Positions 51,538-58,882 of a stretch of 58,882 bases of DNA are shown here, in pieces. Source of the DNA: a virus. Position numbers and translations under genes: made by a program. The notes beneath the pieces were generated by a model. The model ran no database searches. It was not told the DNA's origin and saw nothing but the letters and a program-made list of their open reading frames with translations. Where the stretch lies: IMG/VR virus record IMGVR_UViG_3300020463_001991, positions 1 to 58,882 of that record. One strand, 5' to 3'. Positions within the stretch are counted from its first letter, which is position 1. Every line of letters starts with the position of its first letter.

Positions 51538-52227
51538 ATGACAACTTCAGAAATAATAGCAAACAGACTAAAAAAAGCAAACAAACGATACTGGGCTGGA
51601 GATAATATCAGCGGCTATCTGCATGATGGTGAGAAAGAAGCATTGATAGAAGAACTTACACCAAAGTTTGAAGCAGTGCTTGACGGCTTGGTTATTGATA
51701 GACATAACGATCCTAACAGTATGGATACTGGGAGACGTTTGGCAAAGATGTATATCAACGAACTAATGAGTGGTAGATATAATCCTATGCCAAACGCAAC
51801 TGCATTTCCTAACACAGATGACGATGCATACAAAGGTTTACTGGTAGTGCGTAGTGAGATAAAAAGCATGTGTTCACATCACCATCAGCCAGTAAGTGGC
51901 GTTGCATATATTGGCATACTTGCCGCTGAACAACTGATTGGACTGAGCAAGTACACAAGAATTGCACAGTGGTGTGCAAGAAGAGGCACACTACAAGAAG
52001 AACTAAACAACGATATTGCTAAAGAGATTATGAAAGCAACTGGCAGTGCTGATGTAGGTGTATACATTCAAGCAACACATGGTTGTTGTGAAAACAGAGG
52101 TATTGGAGCTCATAGCAGTTTAACACAAACCACTGTGCTTAAAGGTGCATTCTATAATGAGATAATAACCAAGACAGAATTTATGGATAATATTAAAATG
52201 CAACAACAATTTGCATGCGGAAATTAG
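51538..52227 (+). CDS. folE: GTP cyclohydrolase I
   Basis: The 229-residue protein has the zinc ligands expected for FolE: MCSHHHQPVSG gives Cys112 and His115, and THGCCENRGI gives Cys183. The YIGILAAEQLIGLSKYTRI segment matches the family core. It converts GTP to dihydroneopterin triphosphate, the first step to queuosine/7-deazaguanine and folate. It has its own strong promoter. With QueD and the DpdA-like enzyme it indicates 7-deazaguanine chemistry. Confidence 0.93.
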   Translation: MTTSEIIANRLKKANKRYWAGDNISGYLHDGEKEALIEELTPKFEAVLDGLVIDRHNDPNSMDTGRRLAKMYINELMSGRYNPMPNATAFPNTDDDAYKGLLVVRSEIKSMCSHHHQPVSGVAYIGILAAEQLIGLSKYTRIAQWCARRGTLQEELNNDIAKEIMKATGSADVGVYIQATHGCCENRGIGAHSSLTQTTVLKGAFYNEIITKTEFMDNIKMQQQFACGN

Positions 52228-52325
52228 GTCTGTACTAAATACCGTTCTAGAGCTGAACCTGCTCTTTAACCCCCGGGTGAAGCATTTTAGTTAAAGAACA
52301 CCCATCAATTAGAAAGATAAAATTA
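52228..52325 (+). promoter_or_regulatory. Structured leader with pseudoknot and alternative hairpin
   Basis: In this 98-nt leader TCTTTAAC (52263-52270) pairs with GTTAAAGA (52290-52297), and GGGTG in its loop (52275-52279) can pair with CACCC (52299-52303), giving an H-type pseudoknot. AGAGC (52249-52253) can instead pair with GCTCT (52261-52265), which excludes the first stem. A late-like CTAAATA is at 52235-52241. Such mutually exclusive pairing before a transporter gene is what a riboswitch or thermosensor looks like. I could not match it to a known class. Confidence 0.5.
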
Positions 52326-53393
52326 ATGAAACTACTTAAATTATTGATAGTTGCACTATCAGTTATGTTTTTTAGTGTTGCACATGCTGGAGACAAAATT
52401 AAAGTAGGTTTTATCTATGTTGGCCCTACAGGCGATCATGGATGGACCTACAGACATGACATTGGACGTCAAGATGTTGAAAAGCATTTTGGTGACAAGG
52501 TAGAAACTAAATTTATAGAAAGTGTAAAGTATGGTCCTGATGCTGAAAGAGCAATCAGAGCTATGGCAAAAGACGGAGCAGATATAATATTTGCTACAAG
52601 TTTTGGTTACATGGAGCCTATGCTTAAAGTTGCAAAAGAATTTCCAAACGTAAAGTTTGAACATGCAACTGGATACAAGCAAAGTAAAAACATGTCAAGT
52701 TACGGTTTACGTTTATATCAAGCAAGACACGTACAAGGTGTTATTGCAGGTATGATGACTAAGACTAACAAAATTTGCTATGTTGGTGCATTTCCAATTC
52801 CTGAAGTTATTCGTGAAATTAACACATACTATCTAGGTGCCAAATCAGTTAATCCTGATGTTGACATTGATATTGTATGGGTAAACACATGGTATGATCC
52901 AGGTAAAGAAGCAGAAGCGGCTAAGGTTATGATTGCAGAAGGTTGTGACATGGTTGCACAGCATACTGATTCACCAGCACCACTGCAAACTGCAGAAAAA
53001 GCAGGTGTACTTGGTTTTGGACAAGCAAGTGATCAATATAGATTTGCTCCTAAAGCTCAGTTAACTGCGACTATTGACAACTGGTCACCATATTATATTG
53101 CTAAAGTACAAGCAGTAATTGATGGTACATGGCAAAGTGGAGATTATTTTGGACACATGAAAGATGATGTTGTGCAAATGGCACCATTTACTAACATGCC
53201 AGCAGACGTAGCGGCATTTGCTGGTAAGATCAAAGATGGTATTACCAATGGCAAGTACTTTGCTTTTACTGGTCCTATAAAAGACAACACAGGCAAACTA
53301 CAACTGAAAGATGGTGAGATTGCTGACGATGGACACCTAAATAGCATGATGTACTATGTCGAAGGCATTGATGCAAAAGTACCAGGAAACTAA
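52326..53393 (+). CDS. BMP/PnrA-family periplasmic substrate-binding protein
   Basis: The 355-residue protein has a signal peptide cut after AHA (residue 21). The mature part starts KIKVGFIYVGPTGDHGWTY, the opening of BMP (PnrA/Med) lipoprotein-family binding proteins, which bind purine nucleosides or purine bases for ABC uptake. Later ADIIFATSFGYM, AFPIPEVIREINTY and GVLGFGQASDQ line the cleft. No lipobox is present, consistent with a soluble periplasmic form. No permease is encoded here, so it would feed a host ABC transporter. Confidence 0.88.
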   Translation: MKLLKLLIVALSVMFFSVAHAGDKIKVGFIYVGPTGDHGWTYRHDIGRQDVEKHFGDKVETKFIESVKYGPDAERAIRAMAKDGADIIFATSFGYMEPMLKVAKEFPNVKFEHATGYKQSKNMSSYGLRLYQARHVQGVIAGMMTKTNKICYVGAFPIPEVIREINTYYLGAKSVNPDVDIDIVWVNTWYDPGKEAEAAKVMIAEGCDMVAQHTDSPAPLQTAEKAGVLGFGQASDQYRFAPKAQLTATIDNWSPYYIAKVQAVIDGTWQSGDYFGHMKDDVVQMAPFTNMPADVAAFAGKIKDGITNGKYFAFTGPIKDNTGKLQLKDGEIADDGHLNSMMYYVEGIDAKVPGN

Positions 53394-53396
53394 AAT

Positions 53397-54254
53397 ATGA
53401 TTCCAGTAATTGATTATAATAGTAAAAACGTACTGGAAGAAATACGCGAAGCCTACACAACAGTGGGCTTTGCAGTGTTTCAGCATGCACTAGCTGATCC
53501 AGATCAAGACACCATGAAACAATGGTGGGATCTCATGCGTGGTTTCTTTGACAAAGATCAAGAAACAAAGAACAAATACAAATATCAAGCAGAAAACAAT
53601 TTGGGTTACAGTATTGTAGGCGCAGAAAATGTAGATCCAACTGCTCCTAAAGATATGAAAGAAAGTTTCAATTACAACAATACAAGAATGCCTGATGATC
53701 TATGGCCAACAGATATTGAAAATTTTAAAGAACTTGCACTACAATCAATCGATATTGCTGACAAACTAACACTTGATATACTTGGTAAATTTGATTTGAT
53801 ATTAGACAGCGATAATACACTTGTAGACGCACACAGGCGCCCTTATAATACAACACGTGTTATTCATTATCCAGCAATGAAACCAACCCAAGATAGAATG
53901 CTACGTATTGGGGAACATTCAGACTACGGCACAATCACACTCTTATGGCAACTGGATAGTGTGCCAGGTTTAGAAGTTGAAGATCTCGAAGGCAACTGGC
54001 ATCCTGTACCTTATGTATGGAACGGCGTAGTTGTAAATATCGGAGATCTTTTACAACGTTGGACAAACGATTATTTTAAAAGTACACGACACAGAGTAGA
54101 GAACAGTTATTGTCACGTACCAAGATACAGTATGCCGCACTTTGTAGATCCTGAACCCGGCACTATTGTAGAAAATTTACTTAAAGAGCCCAATCACTAT
54201 GATCCAATCGAATCAAAAGAATACTTGATGTGGCGATTAGCACAGAGTTATTAA
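53397..54254 (+). CDS. 2OG-Fe(II) oxygenase, isopenicillin N synthase-like
   Basis: The 285-residue protein has the non-haem dioxygenase N-terminal domain (MIPVIDYNSKNV, YTTVGFAVFQH). The catalytic jelly roll has HSD (His174, Asp176) and His232 in STRHRVEN binding iron, and RYS near residue 246 binding 2-oxoglutarate. This matches the plant/bacterial IPNS-type family. It starts 3 nt after the binding-protein gene and overlaps the reductase gene by 1 nt. The substrate is unknown; a nucleobase or amino acid is possible. Confidence 0.85.
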   Translation: MIPVIDYNSKNVLEEIREAYTTVGFAVFQHALADPDQDTMKQWWDLMRGFFDKDQETKNKYKYQAENNLGYSIVGAENVDPTAPKDMKESFNYNNTRMPDDLWPTDIENFKELALQSIDIADKLTLDILGKFDLILDSDNTLVDAHRRPYNTTRVIHYPAMKPTQDRMLRIGEHSDYGTITLLWQLDSVPGLEVEDLEGNWHPVPYVWNGVVVNIGDLLQRWTNDYFKSTRHRVENSYCHVPRYSMPHFVDPEPGTIVENLLKEPNHYDPIESKEYLMWRLAQSY

Positions 54255-54958
54255 TGAATCTTAAAATTACACAAGTTGAACACTATACTGATAGTTTGTT
54301 TCGTATACGTACAGAACGTCCGCAGTCATTTAGATTCACTGCTGGTGAGTTTGTAATGATAAGTTTACCCGATACTCCTAAAAGAGCATACAGTATGACC
54401 AGTGGTCCTTATGATGATTATATAGAATTTTATTCAATCAAAGTGCCAAATGGGCCACTTACCAGTAAACTACAACATGTAAAAGTCGGCGATCTACTGG
54501 ATGTTGGAACTAAACCGACTGGTACTCTGACACTGGCTAATCTCGAACTTGGTAACAACTTATGGTTATTGGCAACAGGAACAGGTATAGCACCGTTTAT
54601 AAGTTTGTTAAGAGATCCAGAAACATTTGAAAGTTTTAGCCAGATCTCTGTGTATTGGAGTGTGCGAACTGCACAAGAACTTCTTGCATATGATAACTTT
54701 TTAAAAGAATTGGACATAAAATATGTGCCAACAGTTACACAAGATCCTACATGGACTGGAAGAAAAACACGTATTACACATACTATCCGGCATGGTGAAA
54801 TTGCAAGTAATTTAGAACCTAGTGAACACAAAATAATGATTTGTGGAAATCTCGAGTTTAATCAGGAAGTTGCAAGTATGTTTGATGGTTGGGGATTTAA
54901 CGAAGGCAATAGCAAATTAGCAGGTACTTTCGTACAAGAAAGAGCATTTGTTGGTTGA
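54254..54958 (+). CDS. Ferredoxin/flavodoxin-NADP+ reductase
   Basis: The 234-residue flavoprotein starts at ATG 54254 in the preceding stop codon. RAYSMTSG binds FAD (RxYSxxS), ATGTGIAPF binds the NADPH pyrophosphate, and MICGNLEFNQEV is the C-terminal NADP segment seen in Fpr. It has no terminal aromatic residue stacked on FAD like plant FNR and resembles the bacterial Fpr subclass. A flavodoxin-like gene starts at 58720, and radical SAM enzymes elsewhere in the window need such electron donors. Confidence 0.88.
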   Translation: MNLKITQVEHYTDSLFRIRTERPQSFRFTAGEFVMISLPDTPKRAYSMTSGPYDDYIEFYSIKVPNGPLTSKLQHVKVGDLLDVGTKPTGTLTLANLELGNNLWLLATGTGIAPFISLLRDPETFESFSQISVYWSVRTAQELLAYDNFLKELDIKYVPTVTQDPTWTGRKTRITHTIRHGEIASNLEPSEHKIMICGNLEFNQEVASMFDGWGFNEGNSKLAGTFVQERAFVG

Positions 54959-54982
54959 CATTTGTACATAAAATGCTATAAT
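54955..54982 (+). promoter_or_regulatory. Sigma70-type promoter for the HIT gene
   Basis: TTGACA at 54955-54960, overlapping the reductase stop, a 16-bp spacer and TATAAT at 54977-54982, then ACGAGG and ATG 55008. Confidence 0.82.
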
Positions 54983-55007
54983 AATAGTATTAACAACGAG
55001 GCAAGCG

Positions 55008-55391
55008 ATGCATAGTTTAGATACGTTAGAAGTGGCAAAGCAAGAGGGCAGAGCTCCTTGGACCGATGTGCAGTTAGAAACAAAAGATTTTGTTGTATAC
55101 AACGATGGCTTTCCGGTTACGCCAGGGCACACATTAGTTGTACCTCGTGAATCACACATGCAGAACTTGCTTCGTTGTTTCAATTACGCAATGCAGATGG
55201 GCAATGCAAACGTTGAAGGTGAAGGCAATGAGATAACTGGATTCAATGTTGGCATTAATGTAGGTACCAGTGCAGGTCAAACTGTGATGTATCCTCATGT
55301 GCATTTAATTTTTAGACGCAATGGCGATACAGAAGACCCCACAGGTGGAGTTCGCAACGTTATACCAGGGAGTGGAAACTATGGCAACTGA
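55008..55391 (+). CDS. HIT-family nucleotide hydrolase/transferase
   Basis: The 127-residue protein has the HIT layout: TPGHTLVVPRESHMQNL, then NVGTSAGQTVMYPHVHLIFRR. In the family motif HxHxH, the first His is replaced here by Tyr95, while His97 (expected nucleophile) and His99 remain. HIT enzymes hydrolyse AMP-conjugates such as AMP-lysine, Ap4A or GMP esters. It has its own promoter. The next gene starts 11 nt before its stop. Substrate unknown. Confidence 0.8.
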   Translation: MHSLDTLEVAKQEGRAPWTDVQLETKDFVVYNDGFPVTPGHTLVVPRESHMQNLLRCFNYAMQMGNANVEGEGNEITGFNVGINVGTSAGQTVMYPHVHLIFRRNGDTEDPTGGVRNVIPGSGNYGN

Positions 55392-56148
55392 TGAAGAATT
55401 AATTGAAGCAATAAAACGTCCAGATAGATACTATCATATAACCATTGGCGGATATGGTGGCGAAACAACATATGCACGTATATCTCAAGCGGCATATATG
55501 TACTGGGCTGATAAAGATGAAAGTGAATTAGAAAGTTACATGGGTAGTCCAGAAGGTTATGTTGAAGACGACGATCCAGATTTACCCGACGAAGCAAACT
55601 TTTTATACAATGCCGAAGAAGAATACTATCATGATTGGTACGAAGCTCCAGACGAACTAGAACATGGCTGGGGTGTAGACATTGACAACAGTTGGATCTC
55701 AATCGAAGAACGTGACAGTGAAGAATATCAAAGCAAACACATTGCCGATATAGTTGACACAGTTGATACTCCAGTGTATATTAAAGACAACAATATAGAA
55801 AAAGACGAAGGTGAACTTGATCTTGATGCACTATTATATCCAAATGGACACTATGAAGAAGATGATGAAGATGGTGAAGAGGGCGAACCAAAGCCACTAG
55901 AAGATGGTACTGTTCCTGAGCCATATGTGTTTTATGGATGTAGTGCAGAGAAAGGCACATTCTTTGATGGCGTTGTACATATAGATGACGGAAGTAAGTT
56001 TGATGCAACAAAACTAAAATTTTTTGTTGAAGCACAACCAAATGGTGATACTATTATTTCAGAAGTTACATATAATGGTGAAGCTATTGATAACAACGGT
56101 GGAGACACCACAGGCAAAGGCTATTATGCAAGTGTCTGGGACTGGTAG
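55381..56148 (+). CDS. Acidic hypothetical protein
   Basis: The 255-residue protein is placed at ATG 55381, preceded by GGGAGTGGAA, instead of an in-frame ATG at 55321. It is strongly acidic (EDDDPDLPDEANF, EEDDEDGEEGE), with a Tyr-rich first half and a small beta domain near the C-terminus (FDATKLKFFVEAQ, TIISEVTYNGEAI). DNA mimicry or chaperoning of basic partners is possible, but no motif supports a specific role. Confidence 0.65.
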   Translation: MATDEELIEAIKRPDRYYHITIGGYGGETTYARISQAAYMYWADKDESELESYMGSPEGYVEDDDPDLPDEANFLYNAEEEYYHDWYEAPDELEHGWGVDIDNSWISIEERDSEEYQSKHIADIVDTVDTPVYIKDNNIEKDEGELDLDALLYPNGHYEEDDEDGEEGEPKPLEDGTVPEPYVFYGCSAEKGTFFDGVVHIDDGSKFDATKLKFFVEAQPNGDTIISEVTYNGEAIDNNGGDTTGKGYYASVWDW

Positions 56149-56156
56149 GAGAAAGT

Positions 56157-56612
56157 ATGGCGTTCTTTAGTACAAAGACATATGGACATAACATTGGACT
56201 TAGTGCAGTGTTTAGACAACCTCATGCGGATCATTCGCATTGCAAATATCTACATGGTTACAGTTTAGGATTTAAATTTGTATTTGCAGCAAGTGAACTA
56301 GATAACAAAAACTGGGCAGTAGACTTTGGTGGACTAAAGCCACTAAAGAAATGGTTAGAAGATACATTTGATCATAAACTTGTGCTTGATGAGAATGATG
56401 ATAAACTCCATCACTTTCATGTATTAGAAGATGCAGGGCTATGCCAAATAACAATACTAGATGGTGTTGGTGCAGAAATGTTTGCCAAACATGCATATGA
56501 TTTTGCAGACAAATTAATTAGAGAACAAACAGATAATAGATGTTGGGTGCATTCAGTTGAGTGTATGGAACATGGTGCAAACAGTGCAATTTACAAAAGG
56601 ATTACAACTTAA
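56157..56612 (+). CDS. queD: 6-carboxytetrahydropterin synthase-like (QueD/PTPS family)
   Basis: The 151-residue T-fold protein has the PTPS pattern [17 protein letters not shown]. Cys29 is the catalytic cysteine position and His33 a zinc ligand, while the usual HGH is HGY here (Tyr35). [20 protein letters not shown] is the family's DF/DH block. QueD makes carboxytetrahydropterin from FolE product, on the route to preQ0. GGAGAAAGT precedes its ATG. It overlaps clpP by 1 nt. FolE and the DpdA-like enzyme are in the same window. Confidence 0.85.
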   Translation: MAFFSTKTYGHNIGLSAVFRQPHADHSHCKYLHGYSLGFKFVFAASELDNKNWAVDFGGLKPLKKWLEDTFDHKLVLDENDDKLHHFHVLEDAGLCQITILDGVGAEMFAKHAYDFADKLIREQTDNRCWVHSVECMEHGANSAIYKRITT

Positions 56613-57232
56613 TGGCTTTAATACCAATGGTGGTGGAAACCACTAGCAAAGGTGAACGTGCATACGATATCTATAGTAGACTACTTAAAGATAGAATAGT
56701 AATGCTTAATGGCGTAGTAGAAGATCAAATGGCTAACAGTGTAATTGCACAACTATTGTTTTTAGAGTCGGAAGAACCTGACAAAGATATATTACTTTAT
56801 ATCAATTCGCCAGGTGGTCAAGTAAGTGCTGGCTTAGGTATCTACGATACGATGCAATTTATCAAGTGTGATGTCAGCACAGTCGTAATTGGACAAGCAT
56901 GTTCAATGGGTAGTTTCTTAGCACAGGCGGGTGCTAAAGGCAAACGTATAGTACTTCCAGAATCACGTACAATGATACACAGAGTAAGTTCAGGCACGAG
57001 AGGCACATCAGGTACAGTACATGTACAAGAGCTACAATTTGAAGATGCACTACGTAGCATGGAAGAGTCAAAAAAGGTTAATCGCAGGCTCACAGAACTT
57101 TATGTTCGTCATAACACTGCCGGCAAGACATACGAACAAATGGCAGAGACTATGAAGTTTGATACGTTCTTAACTGCACAAGAAGCAGTTGAATGGGGTT
57201 TAGCCGATAAAGTTGTAGAGAATAGAGAATGA
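56612..57232 (+). CDS. clpP: ClpP protease
   Basis: The 206-residue product starts at ATG 56612 in the queD stop. The triad is intact: [17 protein letters not shown] (Ser98), MIHRVSSG (His123) and an Asp in [17 protein letters not shown] (Asp184, aligned with E. coli ClpP Asp171). [13 protein letters not shown] supplies the oxyanion loop. Tetradecameric ClpP needs an AAA+ partner; the ClpA-like protein at 20754 carries an IGF docking loop. The next gene overlaps by 4 nt. Confidence 0.92.
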   Translation: MALIPMVVETTSKGERAYDIYSRLLKDRIVMLNGVVEDQMANSVIAQLLFLESEEPDKDILLYINSPGGQVSAGLGIYDTMQFIKCDVSTVVIGQACSMGSFLAQAGAKGKRIVLPESRTMIHRVSSGTRGTSGTVHVQELQFEDALRSMEESKKVNRRLTELYVRHNTAGKTYEQMAETMKFDTFLTAQEAVEWGLADKVVENRE

Positions 57233-58083
57233 CATTCCAACTAGAAGCCACTAAAAATATATCTGTTTGTATGGCCACAAGAGGTAGACCAGAGCTTGCC
57301 TTTGACAGTATTAAAAGCATGATAGATCTAGCACATGACGTTGATGAAATTGAATTTTGTGTTGCAATTGACAATGACGATACTGCAAGTCATGAATATT
57401 TTACTAAAACTGTTACTCCCTGGTTTGAAAAAGAAGAACTTGATTTGTTAGTAATGAGCTTTGATAGATTAGGCTATGCAAAACTAAACGAGTACATCAG
57501 TCATCTTGCCTCAAATTGTAGCGGTGCATGGATTATTACATGGAACGATGATGCACGTATGGAAAGTCAAGATTGGGATAAAGAAATTGCAAGTTATACA
57601 GGGCAGTTTAAACTACTAGCATTCAAAGACAATCATAACAAACATCCATACAGTATTTTTCCTATATTGCCAAGAGAATGGATGGTTCTCTTTGGTATTA
57701 TTAGTCCTCAACAGGCAATAGATGCATGGGTATCGCAAGTTTGCTATTTAACTGATTGTTTTCAACGTCTGGAATCTACTGTTTTGCATGATAGACATGA
57801 CTTAACTGGAAATAACAACGATACTACATACCAAGAACGTGAGTTTTTAGAAGGGGATCCTAACAGAGCAGGAGATGCCTTTCATCCTGAGATGCAGAAA
57901 CTGAAAGAACAATTTGCGGCCAAAGTTGGTTGGTATTTAAAACGTATAGGACAGGATACAGGTTATTGGGACAAAGTGTTACGTAAAGAAGTTGAACCAT
58001 ATTCTTTAATGTATGCCAATGATCCAAATAAAAATCTAAGTACATATACATGGGTTAAAACAGCAGAAGGTTATAAGCAATGA
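57229..58083 (+). CDS. GT-A glycosyltransferase-like protein, paralogue of 35206
   Basis: The 284-residue protein starts [19 protein letters not shown], a GT2-like nucleotide-binding strand and helix, with CVAIDNDDT and the metal motif [10 protein letters not shown]. The segments GNNND and the terminal helical region match the protein at 35206. It overlaps clpP by 4 nt and the phosphoribosyltransferase by 4 nt. Acceptor unknown. Confidence 0.72.
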   Translation: MTFQLEATKNISVCMATRGRPELAFDSIKSMIDLAHDVDEIEFCVAIDNDDTASHEYFTKTVTPWFEKEELDLLVMSFDRLGYAKLNEYISHLASNCSGAWIITWNDDARMESQDWDKEIASYTGQFKLLAFKDNHNKHPYSIFPILPREWMVLFGIISPQQAIDAWVSQVCYLTDCFQRLESTVLHDRHDLTGNNNDTTYQEREFLEGDPNRAGDAFHPEMQKLKEQFAAKVGWYLKRIGQDTGYWDKVLRKEVEPYSLMYANDPNKNLSTYTWVKTAEGYKQ

Positions 58084-58676
58084 AGAAAATATTTGTTACA
58101 TGGCACGACGTTCAAAGGCAAACACAAGAAATACTACGCCAGATGCAAAAGGAATCGTGGAAGCCAGACTACATTGTTGGCATTACACGTGGCGGCTTAA
58201 ATCCAAGTAACTTGTTAAGTCAATATTTAGATATTACAATGTACACACTTGATGTAAGATTACGTGATGGCAAGCATGTGCCTTGCGAAAGTAACAAAAA
58301 ACTTGCAGAGATTGCATTTGGAATGAACGATGGTAAATCAACTGGTGCACGTTGGGACGTTGGACAACGTAAGAAAATATTAATTGTAGATGATATTAAC
58401 GATTCGGGTGCAACGATAAATTGGATCAAGCAAGATTGGGAACGTACCATTAAAAAAGCAGTTGGAGACACAACTGATATTGGTTATGTATGGGAAACTA
58501 TTTGGAACAAAACTACGAAGTTTGCAGTTTTATTTGATAACACTGCAAGTGAAGCAGAGATTGGTGTTGACTATAGTGCAGAAGAAATTAACAAAGTAGA
58601 CGACCCAAGTTGGATTGTTTTTCCGTGGGAAGAATGGTGGAGCAGATGGGATCCTAACATAGAAATAATGAGGTAG
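58080..58676 (+). CDS. Phosphoribosyltransferase (type I, purine-like)
   Basis: The 198-residue protein has the PRPP loop ILIVDDINDSGATI and the PDYIVGITRGGLNPS N-terminal strand/loop, both typical of type I phosphoribosyltransferases. It resembles xanthine/hypoxanthine enzymes more than adenine ones, but the hood region that selects the base (DWERTIKKAVG onward) is atypical. The Trp-rich C-terminus (FPWEEWWSRWD) is unusual. It would complement the apt gene at 9043. Confidence 0.8.
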   Translation: MKKIFVTWHDVQRQTQEILRQMQKESWKPDYIVGITRGGLNPSNLLSQYLDITMYTLDVRLRDGKHVPCESNKKLAEIAFGMNDGKSTGARWDVGQRKKILIVDDINDSGATINWIKQDWERTIKKAVGDTTDIGYVWETIWNKTTKFAVLFDNTASEAEIGVDYSAEEINKVDDPSWIVFPWEEWWSRWDPNIEIMR

Positions 58677-58701
58677 ACTTGTTGCTGATTTGTGCTATAA
58701 T
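58674..58701 (+). promoter_or_regulatory. Sigma70-type promoter before the flavodoxin-like gene
   Basis: TAGACT at 58674-58679, a 16-bp spacer and TATAAT at 58696-58701. The -35 box deviates from the consensus in one base at each half, so this is weaker than the others. Confidence 0.5.
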
Positions 58702-58719
58702 AAAAATAAAGATTAAACT

Positions 58720-58882
58720 ATGATAGAAGAACAATTACCCTTTAAGTTCAAGTTTGCTGAAGCTGGTATAGTTTCTCCAGTAAATACTAGTATGAAAAAA
58801 CAAGGCAAAAAGATGAGAATAGGTCTTATGTTTGGATCAACAACTTCAAATAGTGAACGTACTGCGGAAACTATTTGGAATA
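58720..58882 (+). CDS. Flavodoxin-like protein (3' end outside window)
   Basis: The frame from ATG 58720 is open to the window end, giving 54 residues. After a roughly 30-residue extension come RIGLMFGSTTSNSERTAETIW, which matches the first strand and phosphate loop of flavodoxins (GSxTGNTE then a helix). ATG 58792 and 58813 are alternative starts that remove the extension. Flavodoxins carry electrons from NADPH-dependent reductases to radical SAM and other enzymes; the reductase gene at 54254 would be its natural partner. The call rests on a short segment. Confidence 0.7.
   Translation, partial: MIEEQLPFKFKFAEAGIVSPVNTSMKKQGKKMRIGLMFGSTTSNSERTAETIWN

Noticed and set aside
52228-52325. Known purine, SAM-II or glutamine riboswitch
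   Set aside because: The three-way junction of purine aptamers, the SAM-II core and the GGAAGUA-type glutamine core are not present. Listed as an unclassified leader instead.
1-58882. CRISPR arrays, insertion sequences, integrase or attachment sites
   Set aside because: No repeat-spacer arrays, transposase or recombinase motifs, or terminal inverted repeats were found on reading both strands. Tandem DNA repeats are limited to the Gly/Ser coding units at 2451-2522.

Overview
The window is a 58.9-kb internal segment of an AT-rich, T4-type (myovirus-like) marine phage genome. Genes are packed almost end to end and nearly all lie on the + strand, often with 1-11 nt start/stop overlaps (ATGA or TAATG). 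The T4-type replication core is recognisable: family B DNA polymerase gp43, clamp loader gp44 and a gp45-like clamp. PhoH, a GroES-like co-chaperonin, a MazG-like hydrolase, a T4-type lysozyme, GATAAATA late-promoter-like boxes and many phage-typical short proteins support the same assignment. The low GC and the gene set resemble marine T4-like phages such as cyanophages or pelagimyophages. A SAR11-like (alphaproteobacterial) host is my inference and cannot be proven from the sequence. Both ends cut genes: a lipase-domain structural protein on the left and a flavodoxin-like protein on the right. No gap between genes exceeds about 170 bp.

Layout. 0-3.5 kb: structural proteins, one with a class 3 lipase domain and a Gly/Ser-rich tail. 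3.6-7.6 kb: MazG, small proteins, a proline-rich protein, co-chaperonin, clamp loader gp44. 7.7-11.7 kb: SPPY-type DNA methyltransferase, adenine phosphoribosyltransferase, HAD nucleotidase, half-size Na/phosphate transporter. 11.7-16.8 kb: a small class II aminoacyl-tRNA-synthetase-like protein, an odd tRNA with a GUU anticodon, two radical SAM proteins, then an oxygenase and phoH on the minus strand. 17-23 kb: conserved proteins, SGNH hydrolase, endolysin with two overlapping spanin-like genes, DnaJ-like protein, ClpA-like unfoldase. 23-35 kb: structural or internal-virion candidates, several with N-termini resembling T4 capsid-targeting sequences, plus Dps and a large ParB-fold/amidoligase-like protein. 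35-38.9 kb: glycosyltransferases, a third radical SAM protein, a structured intergenic RNA candidate. 38.9-43.2 kb: DNA polymerase, methyltransferase-like protein, clamp. 43.2-51.5 kb: DpdA-like transglycosylase, methyltransferase, NqrM-like protein, GMP reductase, sugar genes. 51.5-58.9 kb: FolE, a BMP-family periplasmic binding protein with a pseudoknot-capable leader, a 2OG oxygenase, a ferredoxin/flavodoxin reductase, HIT protein, QueD, ClpP, glycosyltransferase, phosphoribosyltransferase and the start of a flavodoxin.

How the genes may work together (inference). FolE and QueD make 7-deazaguanine precursors and the DpdA-like enzyme could put them into phage DNA. GMP reductase, two phosphoribosyltransferases and the purine-type binding protein point to purine scavenging. 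The NADPH-dependent reductase and flavodoxin could supply electrons to the radical SAM enzymes. The ClpA-like protein and ClpP could form a phage-encoded protease. The most unusual locus is the stand-alone synthetase-like core followed 6 nt later by a tRNA that combines asparagine identity bases with a leucine-like, long-variable-arm body, and then by two radical SAM genes.
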